Shown one piece after another: positions 8,293 to 16,220 of a DNA stretch of 36,803 nucleotides (its first letter is position 1; each line of letters starts with the position of its first letter). The notes beneath the pieces were generated by a model that saw only the letters and a program-made list of their open reading frames with translations, did not search any database and was not told the DNA's origin. Position numbers and translations under genes: made by a program. The stretch is from Bacillota bacterium (lineage in GTDB: Bacteria > Bacillota > Sulfobacillia > Sulfobacillales > Sulfobacillaceae), in NCBI GenBank assembly GCA_023512105.1, contig JAIMAE010000013.1:1-36803 (forward strand), in the 5' to 3' direction.

Positions 8293-8378
8293 CAAATCGG
8301 AATGCGTGGTGGAAGTGCAATCGGAAACCGTGGTGGAAGTCCAATCGGAATGCATGGTGGAAGTAATCGGAATACGCA
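8293..8378. repeat. 24-bp tandem repeats at an element end
   Basis: The unit CAATCGGAATGCATGGTGGA followed by AGT recurs three times at a 24-bp step (units starting at about 8293, 8318 and 8342) and ends in a partial unit, ATCGGAATACGCA. Unit 2 has AACC in place of ATGC. The same unit appears once, inverted, at 19636-19670. Confidence 0.75.
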
Positions 8379-9314
8379 GTCGTGTGCGAATCAGTGCTTG
8401 GAGGGATAGGGATCCCATCGATGCACACGGTTATCGGTCAGATGATGTCGCCGTCGCACCGTCCCCCTCACTCCTGCAATAAGCTCCTAATGTGAGGGGG
8501 TGCAGTCCGGCGGCGGTGAGGATAGGAGGACGCGACGTCAATACCTGGGTAACTCCTTAACTTACCCTAGAATGAGTCTATCGACGTTTCAGGGTTTTTA
8601 GACTTTCGAGCAGTCGCAGGCCGATAGCGAGTACCCTTCTAGCAGAAAAAAGTCTACCGCTGCACCGTGGACGGCTTTATTTAACACGGGGAGAATATAA
8701 CGTAGCAAGCGGTAGTCCTCGGGACATAGCGGAGTGTTGTCGGAACTATTTCCGCAAACCCCAACCCATTTCGCTGTGGGGTGGGAGTGTTCCTAGGTGA
8801 AGAATGCCGTGGGATGAGCTTGGCTATCCAGGCGCTAAGCCCCAAGGCGAAGCTTCTCAATGCTTTGCCGCGACCCCAGCTGGACTATGAGGTAACATCC
8901 ATGTAGACCAACTTTAAGCTGGCCAGCTACCTTTCACTTTATCCCAGGCCTAGTTTTAAGCGGCACGATGTTGTGTCCACGCGCAAACCCTGACACGATC
9001 GCATGGCCCTCCTGGGTAGCGTATCCGCACAACGGCCTGAGCCGAGCACGTGAGTAGCGGTGGTAAATGCTTGGTGATCTTTGCCCATGGCATTGGGGGC
9101 GTGGAGTCGCTGGTCCATCAACCTATAATGTGCGCCCTGCAGGTACGGAAGATTTATAAATGATGACTAGACTTGTTACTCTCGGTAGGATTATCGTCAA
9201 TTAAGAGATGCCGATAAGATCCTTACAAGGCGGCCGCGACAGCGGCGCAGATTGCCCGTGGCGGTCGAACAGCGGCCCGGTAGGAGGTTATATGCACGCA
9301 GGGAGGTGACGCTT
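8379..9314. other. Long gene-free stretch with one hairpin
   Basis: About 930 bases have no frame with a credible start and composition. The one clear structure is CCCCCTCAC (8463-8471) with GTGAGGGGG (8492-8500), a perfect 9-bp inverted repeat with a 20-nt loop and no T tract. The last 15 bases carry the ribosome-binding site of the monooxygenase gene. Confidence 0.5.
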
Positions 9315-10451
9315 GTGGGATTGTCGGATAGGACGGGAACCAACCCCCTGTTTAATGAGAACCCCCTCAAGCTTGGGATCTTTGGCCCCAATGTCAGCCA
9401 TGGTTGCGCTATTACCACCGCGCCGGGGGCGTTAGAGGTGACCTGGGCCAATACGCGGCGGATTGCGGAGCTGGCCGACGCGGCAGGGTTTGAGGCCTTG
9501 GTGCCGGTGGCCCGCTGGAAGGGGTTCGGGGGGAAGACCAACTTCAATGGAACCTGTTTTGAGACCTATACCTGGGCCGCCGGTCTGGCCGCGTTGACTC
9601 GGCGGATTGCCGTCTTTTCGACCTCCCATGTTCCCACGGTGCATCCCATTTTGGCCGCCAAGCAAGCCACGACCATCGACCACATCTCGGGCGGGCGCTT
9701 TGCGCTGAACATTGTCTGTGGCTGGTATCAACCGGAGATGGAGATGTTTGGCGCCCCCATCATGCCGCACGACGAACGGTATGCCTACGCCTCCGAGTGG
9801 GTGGAGGTGGTGCGCAGGCTGTGGACGGAGGCAGAGGAGTTCGACCACGAGGGGCGGTATTTCCGCATCAATCGGGGTTTTCACGAACCCAAGCCGATCC
9901 AGCACCCGTACCCCGCCTTGATGAACGCGGGCGGTTCTGAGGCGGGGCGCCATTTCACGGCAAAGTACTGTGACATGGCTTTTATCCTTTTGCGGCAGCA
10001 CGATTGGGATGGGGCGCGCGCCCAGGTAGACGCGTTGCGGCGGCTCGCGAAAGAGGAGTATGGGCGAGAGATCCAGGTGTGGAGCTATGGGTACGTCGTC
10101 TGCCGGCCAACCCACCGGGAAGCAGAGGAGTATTTGAACTTTTATGTGCGGGAGCGGGGGGACTGGGAGGCGGTGGAGAACCTGACCCGGATCATTGGTG
10201 TCCAGTCGGATGTGGTCGACCCCGACCAGCTGGAGGCGTTTAAGTTTCACTTTATTGCTGGGTGGGGGGGATACCCTTTAATCGGCACGCCGGAAGAGAT
10301 CACGGAGGATCTGGTGAAGCTCCATCAAGTAGGGCTGGACGGGTGCCTGTTGTCTTGGGTGAACTACGAGGATGGGATCCAGCAGTGGAGGCGGGAGGTA
10401 CTGCCGTTAATGGAGCAGGCCGGATTGCGCAAGCCGGTGACTCTTCTCTAA
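9315..10451 (+). CDS. LLM-class flavin-dependent monooxygenase
   Basis: 378 residues from GTG 9315, with GGGAGGTGA 5 nt upstream. The whole length is a luciferase-like (beta/alpha)8 fold that uses reduced FMN from a separate reductase. Conserved blocks are IAELADAAGFEALVPVARW, TNFNGTCFETYTWAAGLAAL, AAKQATTIDHISGGRFALNI followed by VCGWYQPEMEMFG, DERYAYASEWVEVVRRLWT, and GRYFRINRGFHEPKPIQHP. These blocks are shared by the SsuD, SfnG and RutA branches. The ARWKGxGG and CGWYQPE forms look most like the dimethylsulfone monooxygenase/RutA side, so oxidation of an organosulfur compound or a pyrimidine is plausible but not fixed by sequence. It stands alone: no reductase or transporter is nearby. 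Confidence 0.85.
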   Translation: MGLSDRTGTNPLFNENPLKLGIFGPNVSHGCAITTAPGALEVTWANTRRIAELADAAGFEALVPVARWKGFGGKTNFNGTCFETYTWAAGLAALTRRIAVFSTSHVPTVHPILAAKQATTIDHISGGRFALNIVCGWYQPEMEMFGAPIMPHDERYAYASEWVEVVRRLWTEAEEFDHEGRYFRINRGFHEPKPIQHPYPALMNAGGSEAGRHFTAKYCDMAFILLRQHDWDGARAQVDALRRLAKEEYGREIQVWSYGYVVCRPTHREAEEYLNFYVRERGDWEAVENLTRIIGVQSDVVDPDQLEAFKFHFIAGWGGYPLIGTPEEITEDLVKLHQVGLDGCLLSWVNYEDGIQQWRREVLPLMEQAGLRKPVTLL

Positions 10452-10547
10452 GCCGCTGGACAGGGCCAACAGCGACGGGCCCGCCGCTCAGGCTTTGGGT
10501 AGTCCGACAGACCCGACTTAGCCGGCCGATGGGGGACCGCCACCGGT

Positions 10548-10572
10548 CCCCAAGGGCGTCTTACCCTTGGGG
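10548..10572 (+). terminator. Hairpin after the monooxygenase gene
   Basis: CCCCAAGGG and CCCTTGGGG form a perfect 9-bp stem with a 7-nt loop about 100 bases after the stop codon. There is no U tract, so intrinsic termination is uncertain; it may only stabilise the mRNA end. Confidence 0.4.
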
Positions 10573-11092
10573 CGTGTAAATGGCCGTACGGGGTGAGCCC
10601 AGGGGGCCAACCCGGAACAGATGTCCCGACAGGTCGGCTGCCTGGTGTCTCTCTGGGGGCAAGGGAGGGCGCGGTCGAAGGCAAACTCCCTTAACTAGTA
10701 GACGTTTACGACACGGACCGTTTTGCCGTCGAACTTTGGCTCACGGTCTTCCTGGCCATCCCACCTCACTGGGACGCCTAGCATGGGGCATGGTGACGGT
10801 TCCTGGGGCCACCCGGGTTAGGGTAGGAGGCCCTTCAATAGGGGTCGATTGCATCCGAACGCGGCCAGTCGCGCCGCCGGCGGTTCGCCATGTCCATGCG
10901 CCGAGGCCATCCCCAGCTTGTCTCGGCACGCTGAACGGATAGCCACCGTTGAACGGTGGGTGCCGCCCGCCAGGGCCCGGTAGGGTCCCCTTTGCGCAGA
11001 TGTTCTCCTTCAAGGTCACACGGTCGGCTGGCGCCAGCCACCTTGCAGGACAGTCGATGACCTTGTCCGATGGGGTCGTGTCATGGGGCCTC
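10573..11092. other. Gene-poor stretch, origin unclear
   Basis: Frames on both strands are open for 60-190 codons, but none has a recognisable domain or ribosome-binding site. The patchy proteins suggest an old, frame-scrambled gene, perhaps a transposase on the minus strand. I cannot name it. Confidence 0.35.
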
Positions 11093-11494
11093 TCAAGGTG
11101 CTGCCGTACGGGCGATGACGGCATAAGCCGCACCGAAGTACCCCGGAAGGGGTATCCACGGCGAGACCGCGACCGACGCAGAGGCGGCGATGCGCCAGGC
11201 GGGGACCGAACCGGGAGGGTTTCGGACCCACTGGAACTGGCCGGGGACCAGGGGCAGGTGGGGACCGAGATTGGCTTGCGCCACTTGCCAAAAGGTCGTC
11301 TCACCGGCTCGGCTGGGCCAGGCGGTACGCCGGGCTACGGAAATGGCGGCAGTGGTCAAAGCCGAGCGCAAGCGGGCGGCCACCAGATGCCCCTGCAGGG
11401 CATCCGCGGAGGCGCAGAGGAGGGCGCCGGAGAGGCCTACCCACCAGAGCGTGGCCAGCACAGCGGAGCCCTGGGCCGAACCAGTCGCCCTCAT
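11093..11494 (-). CDS. Tad pilus-associated-like exported protein
   Basis: 133 residues from ATG 11494, which overlaps the previous gene's stop by 4 nt (ATGA). One N-terminal hydrophobic helix (SAVLATLWWVGLSGALLCAS) is followed by a helical segment with ADALQGHLVAARLRSALTTA, then a beta-rich tail. One N-terminal anchor and a small periplasm- or surface-facing domain are the form of TadE/TadF-like minor pilins. The link is to the form and the neighbouring gene, not to a specific motif. The tight coupling shows it works with the 11491-11805 product. Confidence 0.55.
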   Translation of the reverse strand: MRATGSAQGSAVLATLWWVGLSGALLCASADALQGHLVAARLRSALTTAAISVARRTAWPSRAGETTFWQVAQANLGPHLPLVPGQFQWVRNPPGSVPAWRIAASASVAVSPWIPLPGYFGAAYAVIARTAAP

Positions 11495-11805
11495 GGGACC
11501 ACCACCGTGCGTTGGGCCCGGAGCAGGATGGGGGTGGGCCATCCTGCTAACGTGACCGGGTAGCTCACGGTGACCGACCAGGCGGGACCCGCCTGCTGTT
11601 CGGCCCATTGGGCTGGGGCAGGGGAAAGCCCGTCAGCCTGGAGGACGTCGTCCGCCACCTGGATGGCGGCGGTGGACGACTGGGTGCGGCTCCAGATTTG
11701 AGCAGCCCCGTCGGCGGCGTCGGTCAATGCGAGTTGGATGCGGGAGGCTTGCGCCAGGCCGAGTAGGGCGAGGCCGGCGGCCAGAAGGAGGGGCAGGGTG
11801 AGCAA
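11491..11805 (-). CDS. TadE-like minor pilin protein
   Basis: The sequence begins with a strongly hydrophobic helix (ILLTLPLLLAAGLALLGLAQ), followed by ASRIQLALTDAADGAAQI and then beta strands to the end at 11491. This is the usual TadE/TadG shape: an N-terminal anchor, then a conserved helix around which a small domain folds. The start is unclear. The frame is open upstream through GNAYLE, which looks like the true beginning of a TadE protein, but no ATG/GTG/TTG occurs there until the TTG at 11805, and that codon has no ribosome-binding site. The preceding 38-residue gene ends 24 bases upstream, so coupling or a small lesion is possible. Confidence 0.6.
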   Translation of the reverse strand: MLTLPLLLAAGLALLGLAQASRIQLALTDAADGAAQIWSRTQSSTAAIQVADDVLQADGLSPAPAQWAEQQAGPAWSVTVSYPVTLAGWPTPILLRAQRTVVVP

Positions 11806-11828
11806 GATTTCGAGATAGGCGTTGCCGG

Positions 11829-11945
11829 CTACGGAATGGAATTGAGATTTTGTGTGATTTGCCCAAAGGCGTTGGTCAAGGCGTTTCGGAGCGCTTCGAT
11901 GGGGACGATCATGGCCAATACCACGATGATGATCCAGAGTGTCAT
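11829..11945 (-). CDS. 38-residue membrane peptide, Flp-like position
   Basis: The complete sequence is short: MTLWIIIVVLAMIVPIEAL, then RNALTNAFGQITQNLNSIP. One transmembrane helix is followed by an amphipathic tail, the general form of Flp/Tad major pilins and of small holin-like peptides. It lacks the G-E-Y processing motif of classical Flp pilins. It starts 26 bases after the recombinase gene and is followed by the two TadE-like genes, which makes a small pilin operon likely. Too short for a firm family call. Confidence 0.5.
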   Translation of the reverse strand: MTLWIIIVVLAMIVPIEALRNALTNAFGQITQNLNSIP

Positions 11946-11970
11946 CGCGTGATTCACGGCCCGCCCGCCG

Positions 11971-12870
11971 CTAGTCCTCGTCGTCGTCCTCGGGCTCCCG
12001 CTCCACCGCCAGCCGTTCCACCGCCCGCCGCAGCTCGCCCCACTCGGGCAGCGTGTAGCGGGCGGTCGTGTTCAGGGACCGGTGCCCCAGGAGCGCGGCC
12101 ACATCGGGCAGGGGCACCCCCTGCCGGATGAGCTCCCGGGCGAAGGTGTGGCGCAGCTGGTGCGGGTGGCACCGGCCGATGCCGGCGCGGGCGGCCAGGG
12201 TGGCCAGCCGCGCCTCGAGGCCGCGGGGCGTCAAGTCGAACACCCGGTCCCCCAGGTGGGCGGGCCGGATGGCCAGCCACTCCTGCAGCGCCGCCCGCAC
12301 GTCCGCATGCAGCGGCACCGCGCGCTCCACGCGCCGCTTGGCGACGGCCGAGCGGACGCGGACCTGCCCGCTGCGGGGATGGAGGTCCAGGTCCTGCACG
12401 CGCAGGGCGACCACCTCGCCGACGCGCAGGCCGGCCCCGCCCATCAGGCGCAGCCAGGCGAGATCCCGCGCCCGTCGCTTCGGCGAGCGCTCGCGGGCGG
12501 CGGCCCGCAGCAGGGCGTTCCACGCCCGGCGGTCGAGGCCCTGCGGCGCCAGCACCGGCTGGCGGCCGGGGTGGATGCGGGCCGTGGGGTCGGGATCCCA
12601 GCCGGCCCAACGGCCGAACATGCGCAGCGCCCACAGGTGGTGGGCGATGGTGCTCGGCCGGAGGCCTTCCGCGGCGAGGGCGTCCCGCCAGTCCCGGACG
12701 TCCTCCGGGGCGGGGGGCGGCTCGACGCCGCGCTCGGCGGCCCACCGCGCCCAGCGGCGCACGCCGATCTCAAAGGCCCGGCGGGTCTCCGGCGCCCATT
12801 CGGGGTGCGTGGCGAGGCAGGCGGCGATGGCCGGGTCCAAGGATGCCTGGGTCAGTTCCTGGTGTGCCAT
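11971..12870 (-). CDS. Tyrosine recombinase/integrase (XerC/D-like)
   Basis: 299 residues from ATG 12870, with AAGGAGAG 6 nt upstream; the frame continues further upstream but without a second signal. The N-terminal SAM-like core-binding domain spans roughly residues 1-100 (RRAFEIGVRRWARWAAERGV). In the catalytic domain GLRVGEV carries the first Arg at about residue 147. HPHQLRHTFAREL (HxxR) follows at about 235, LLGHRSLNTTARYT at about 260, and Tyr268 is the nucleophile. All key residues are present, so it should be active. It ends with an acidic tail (EPEDDDED). The inverted repeats at 12924-13044 lie directly upstream and are candidate binding sites. Confidence 0.9.
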   Translation of the reverse strand: MAHQELTQASLDPAIAACLATHPEWAPETRRAFEIGVRRWARWAAERGVEPPPAPEDVRDWRDALAAEGLRPSTIAHHLWALRMFGRWAGWDPDPTARIHPGRQPVLAPQGLDRRAWNALLRAAARERSPKRRARDLAWLRLMGGAGLRVGEVVALRVQDLDLHPRSGQVRVRSAVAKRRVERAVPLHADVRAALQEWLAIRPAHLGDRVFDLTPRGLEARLATLAARAGIGRCHPHQLRHTFARELIRQGVPLPDVAALLGHRSLNTTARYTLPEWGELRRAVERLAVEREPEDDDED

Positions 12871-12923
12871 GGCTCTCTCCTTTCTGCCGGACGCCGCCAT
12901 CCCGCGCCGGGGACGGGGCGTCC

Positions 12924-13044
12924 GTGATCCGCACCCGATTTTCCCCGTTAGCCCCCGCGATTCCTTCCTGTGATCCGCACAGTCAGGCGCCCGCCGTGCG
13001 GATAAAGGGGATTATCCGCAGGATGTCCACAGGTCCGGTGGACA
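12924..13044. repeat. Cluster of direct and inverted repeats upstream of the recombinase
   Basis: GTGATCCGCAC occurs twice in direct orientation (12924-12934, 12970-12980). Next comes the dyad TGCGGATAA-(6)-TTATCCGCA (12997-13005/13012-13020), then a second dyad TGTCCAC-(7)-GTGGACA (13024-13030/13038-13044). The common core ATCCGCA/TGCGGAT appears four times. TTATCCGCA is one base from the DnaA box TTATCCACA. The cluster could be recombinase arm sites, an attachment site, or a plasmid-type replication or partition site. Confidence 0.6.
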
Positions 13045-13071
13045 GCCCGCCGCATGCCGAGGCCCAGCGCC

Positions 13072-13338
13072 CTACCGGCAGGGCTCCCGGGGCCGGGCGA
13101 GGTTGACCACCAGGGTGCGGCCCCGGAAGAGCGTCCGGTCCAGCGCCGCCACCGCCGCCTCGGCCTCGGCGGCCGGGACGTCCACGAACCCGAACCCGCG
13201 GGAGCGGCCGGTCTCCCGGTCGGTGGCCGCGCGCGCCCGGGCCGGGTGCCAGGCGGCGAAGAGTGCCAGCAGGTCGGCCTCCGTGGCGGCCCACGGCAGG
13301 TTGCCGACGTAGAGACTTTGCAAGGCGGCCAATCGCAT
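13072..13338 (-). CDS. RRM-domain RNA-binding protein
   Basis: 88 residues from ATG 13338, preceded by GGAGAAAGGAAG. A single RNA-recognition motif fills the protein: LYVGNL (RNP2, residues 9-14), the helix TEADLLALFAAW, RGFGFVDV (RNP1, residues 47-54), AEAAVAALDRTLFRGR and TLVVNLARP. Small single-RRM proteins occur in several bacterial phyla and bind single-stranded RNA, often as cold or stress-responsive chaperones. The gene points the same way as the recombinase, with the repeat cluster between them. No glycine-rich tail follows. Confidence 0.85.
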   Translation of the reverse strand: MRLAALQSLYVGNLPWAATEADLLALFAAWHPARARAATDRETGRSRGFGFVDVPAAEAEAAVAALDRTLFRGRTLVVNLARPREPCR

Positions 13339-13485
13339 CGCTTCCTTTCTCCAGGCTGCGGCGCCATCATGCACCATGATGGGCCGGCGCGGCCCGCGCT
13401 TTGGTTCGGATTGTGCCACACCGCGGACGGCGGCTCAAGCGCGGCGGGGCGGCGGGGAGATGGCGGGCAAGGAGGGCAGAGCAGG

Positions 13486-13806
13486 ATGGTGAGCAAGGCG
13501 CAGACGAAGCGGCAGATCGTGGCTTGGCTGGAGGCGCGCCTGGACGGCGGGGCCGATGCGACCTGGATCGACATGGCGCTCGGGGCCGTGCGGCGGTTTG
13601 TGACGTGGTGGCAGGCGGCCCATCACCAGGGCTGGAACCCGAGGCAGTGGCGCCCTGAGGACATGGCGGCCTACCGGCAATGGGTTGCAACCCAAGGCCT
13701 GCCGGCGGCCCAGGTCGCCGAGGAGTGGGCGGCGCTAGACGACTTCGCGGGGTGGCTCCTGGCCCATGGGGCGATCTGCCGCCATCCGATGCGGGAGGCC
13801 GACTGA
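13486..13806 (+). CDS. Stand-alone recombinase core-binding-like domain
   Basis: 106 residues from ATG 13486, with AAGGAGGG about 11 nt upstream. The sequence is all helical and reads like the N-terminal SAM-like domain of tyrosine recombinases: WIDMALGAVRRFVTWWQAAH, then RPEDMAAYRQWVATQGL and EEWAALDDFAGWLLAHGAI. No catalytic domain follows; the frame stops at 13806. It could be a directionality or accessory factor that competes for the recombinase sites, or the 5' remnant of a second integrase. It is divergent from the RRM gene. Homology is suggested by pattern only. Confidence 0.5.
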   Translation: MVSKAQTKRQIVAWLEARLDGGADATWIDMALGAVRRFVTWWQAAHHQGWNPRQWRPEDMAAYRQWVATQGLPAAQVAEEWAALDDFAGWLLAHGAICRHPMREAD

Positions 13807-13983
13807 TCCTCGGTGCCGAGGCTGGTCATGCCCCGGTACCCCGCAGAGCCGACCAGCCTCCGGGCCCATCGGCGGCCACCCTGGGCCGCGGAGGCGGCGG
13901 GCCCAGACGATGCAGGGACCCCCGCCCCCGATGTCGTACTTGGATGGGTGCAGGGCGCTGGAACGCGAGAGGAGGCAGGAACC

Positions 13984-14841
13984 ATGGCGCAGACGGGCAA
14001 GAAGGGAAAGCCAGATCGGAAGCCGCCGCGCCTCCGCCTCCCGCAGGTGGCGGTGGTGCGGAGCGGGCCGCCCCAGGACGGGCGGTGGCAGCCTGACTTC
14101 ATCGCGCAACAGGGAGGGGCCGTCGGTCGCCAACCCATCCGCCCAGACGCAGAGGTCTCGGGCGTATGCGACATCCTGCGGCGCCACCAGGTGCGCGCCG
14201 GCCTCGCGGTGGTGGTGCCGGTGGTGACCGCGCACTACGCCTATCTCCACCACGTGGGGCTGCTCCGTCCGGACTGGCTCTATCCGTTCCTCCGACAGGG
14301 GGATCCCCTGCGGGCGCAGAACGGCCTGGCCATCCCGGCGCGATGGGTGCCCTTGCCCCGGGACGCGGGTGGCCCCGAGTGGCAGGTGGTCCACCGCCTC
14401 TGCACCGAGGCGGACCGGTGGTATGAGCGGTGGGGGCCCCAGGGCGTCGGCTATGACTATTATGAGCGGCTGTGGGTGGGCGACGACGGGTGGGCGGCCT
14501 GGGTGATGGGCGCCGCGCCCTATGGCGATCCAGAGGTGTTGCGCGGGTTGTACCGGCTGGCCGACGGCACCGACCCCGAGGCGTTCGGTCGCCCCCGGCA
14601 GGTGGCGGCGCACGTGGGGCTGGAAGAGGTTCCGTGGATCGTGGAACGCTGGGCGTGGTTCGGGAAGGGCGCGGCCCCGTCGCCGCCGCTCGTGGGGGCG
14701 GTGCTCGAGGCCCAGTACCGGTATCTGTGCGCCCAGGGCATCGTCGACGATGATCCCCGAGGGTGGCGGCCGCCAACGGCGGAGGACCTCGCGCGGGCCA
14801 TGTTAGTGGCCGGGCAACGCGACCGCACCGACCGCCGCTAA
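13984..14841 (+). CDS. Protein of unknown function
   Basis: 285 residues from ATG 13984, with GAGGAGG about 8 nt upstream. The N-terminus is basic (QTGKKGKPDRKPPRLRLPQ) and the rest is rich in tryptophan, tyrosine and proline (YERWGPQGVGYDYYERLWVG; WIVERWAWFGKG). The last 40 residues (GIVDDDPRGWRPPTAEDLAR) look like a short helical tail. There is no signal peptide, membrane segment or known enzyme motif. Codon use is very GC-rich, like its neighbours, so it probably came with them. A basic N-terminus could mean nucleic-acid binding, but nothing more can be said. Confidence 0.6.
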   Translation: MAQTGKKGKPDRKPPRLRLPQVAVVRSGPPQDGRWQPDFIAQQGGAVGRQPIRPDAEVSGVCDILRRHQVRAGLAVVVPVVTAHYAYLHHVGLLRPDWLYPFLRQGDPLRAQNGLAIPARWVPLPRDAGGPEWQVVHRLCTEADRWYERWGPQGVGYDYYERLWVGDDGWAAWVMGAAPYGDPEVLRGLYRLADGTDPEAFGRPRQVAAHVGLEEVPWIVERWAWFGKGAAPSPPLVGAVLEAQYRYLCAQGIVDDDPRGWRPPTAEDLARAMLVAGQRDRTDRR

Positions 14842-14884
14842 CCTAGGCTATGGTCGAGAGCGCGGAGGGGACCGCGTTCGGGGG

Positions 14885-15100
14885 TCACGCATCGGGCCCG
14901 GGCGCCTCCGGCCCTTCGCCGGGCTCGGGGGCGGCTGCTTCGGCCCACAGCCACAGCTCCGTATCCACCTCGCCGGTGTCAGAATTCCGGCGATAAGCCA
15001 AGCCCCACCCCGGCACCTCAGCCGAGGGCGGGTGCTGGAGCCAGGCCTCTACGTCACGAACGGCTACCCACCCCGGGGTCCGCCAACAGGTGATCCGCAT
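14885..15100 (-). CDS. Small protein of unknown function
   Basis: 71 residues from ATG 15100. The body (VRDVEAWLQHPPSAEVPGWG, then YRRNSDTGEVDTELWLWAEA) is balanced and protein-like, and the tail is acidic and proline-rich. No good ribosome-binding site is visible and the frame stays open upstream with low-quality sequence, so the start is uncertain. It is convergent with the 285-residue protein. Confidence 0.4.
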   Translation of the reverse strand: MRITCWRTPGWVAVRDVEAWLQHPPSAEVPGWGLAYRRNSDTGEVDTELWLWAEAAAPEPGEGPEAPGPDA

Positions 15101-15395
15101 CGACTGCAAAGGTCGCCTCTTTCCGCAGGAGGTTTGGCGGCGCCGCGCGCCGCGGCCGATGGCATTGTACGGTCTCGGGAGCCCGTCGGATGGCGAACGG
15201 CGTCGATGGAGGCAACGCGGCGCAGATTTTGGATCCAACGACCCGGCGCCCAGGGCCGATCGGTGGATGATCACGAACGAGGGGGGCGCCCAGGCCCATG
15301 CGGATGGCCCTAACCGACCGCTCCACGGCTTGGTAGGCTAAGGCCAACAATGGCAACGTCGGCGAGCCGGAAGCCAAGGGTGGAGGTGGCGCGGA

Positions 15396-15815
15396 ATGGA
15401 CCAACCCCCGGGGACGTTGTGGGTGGTGAGCGTCGGGGGCCACCGCTGGGCCGCGCCGGTGGGTGTGGTCGTGGGGCTGGTGGATCTGCGGCACGGGGCA
15501 TGTGGCCGCGATCTCCGCACCGGGCTGACTTGGGCGGCGACGGTGGACGCCCGTCGGCGGTTGGGGGTGGCGCCCCGCGCGCCGCACCGGGGGGTGGGGC
15601 TGCTCTGGCGGGGTTCACGTGGCCACCACCTGGTGATCGTGGACGCCCTGGAATACCTGTGGACACCGCCCCGCGCGCCCGAGCCGGACCACGTCTGGCG
15701 GGCGGAGACTCCGCCGGGCTGGCATGCATGGGTCGCGGCGGCCTACCGCCTGGGGCCGCGGTGGATCTGGCGGTGGCGGGAGGACTGGATAGACTCGGGT
15801 ACGGGCCGGTCGTAG
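15396..15815 (+). CDS. Possible CheW-like adaptor protein
   Basis: 139 residues from ATG 15396, with GGAGGTGG 6 nt upstream. The pattern of strands resembles the CheW fold: WVVSVGGHRWAAPVGVVVGL at the start, TWAATVDARRRLGV in the middle (compare the IxxIDLxxxLG block) and HHLVIVDALEYLW near the end (compare the VDxVxEV block). CheW-type proteins couple chemoreceptors to CheA. No chemotaxis gene is nearby and several conserved positions differ, so the assignment is tentative. The C-terminal 35 residues are tryptophan- and arginine-rich and outside the fold. Confidence 0.35.
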   Translation: MDQPPGTLWVVSVGGHRWAAPVGVVVGLVDLRHGACGRDLRTGLTWAATVDARRRLGVAPRAPHRGVGLLWRGSRGHHLVIVDALEYLWTPPRAPEPDHVWRAETPPGWHAWVAAAYRLGPRWIWRWREDWIDSGTGRS

Positions 15816-16220
15816 TTTCTGAATGTTATTGTTCCGCTCTATGGGACTGGAAAAGCGGAAACCGGAGAATCAGAGCGAGCGCCAGAAACCCCATCGATGT
15901 GGTGGTTCGCTGCGATGGTGCTGGCCATGCGGGAGCAGGAGGCCCACATCGAGGGTCCGTGGGGATCGCCGTGGCATCGTCAATAGGCTCGACTTGCAGC
16001 ACGTCGAGCATCCCCTTCTTTTTGTAACCGGGGGCTGCCGCGCAGTCGCCATCGCCTGGAACACCAGAACCCATGCGAGTGGCCGGGGCGCCACCGCGCC
16101 GCGTAGCAGGAATCGTTCCTCCGCGGCGGGACCAGGCCCTAGCCATTCCATCACAGGAACAATGCCAGCATAGTACCGTGCGAATCCTCGAAGGAGCCGG
16201 CCCGAATCCAGCGCGCCGTG
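15816..16220. other. Stretch without a convincing gene
   Basis: Minus-strand frames contain two short hydrophobic pieces (ALAWVLVFQAM-like and SMGFLALALILRFPLF) in different frames, perhaps the remains of one small membrane protein downstream of the nuclease/helicase gene. No start with a good ribosome-binding site is seen. Confidence 0.35.

Larger units (their letters stand above)
6408..8378. mobile_element. Small TG...CA repeat element, split by an ISL3 insertion
   Basis: The left terminus TGTATATTCC is at 6408-6417 and the right terminus GGAATACGCA at 8369-8378 (reverse complement TGCGTATTCC), an inverted repeat with 8 of 10 matches. Without the ISL3 copy (6427-8289) the element is about 108 bp and codes for nothing. 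Its inner part holds about three 24-bp repeats. A shorter relative lies at 19636-19686. TG...CA ends with repeated internal motifs recall IS21-family termini. No target duplication is evident. Confidence 0.55.

Noticed and set aside
8293-8378. Possible CRISPR array (24-bp repeats)
   Set aside because: The repeats are directly joined with no spacers and sit at the end of a mobile element.
10573-11092. A zinc-ribbon transposase or structured RNA in this stretch
   Set aside because: Only short suggestive pieces in several frames; no motif that I could name.
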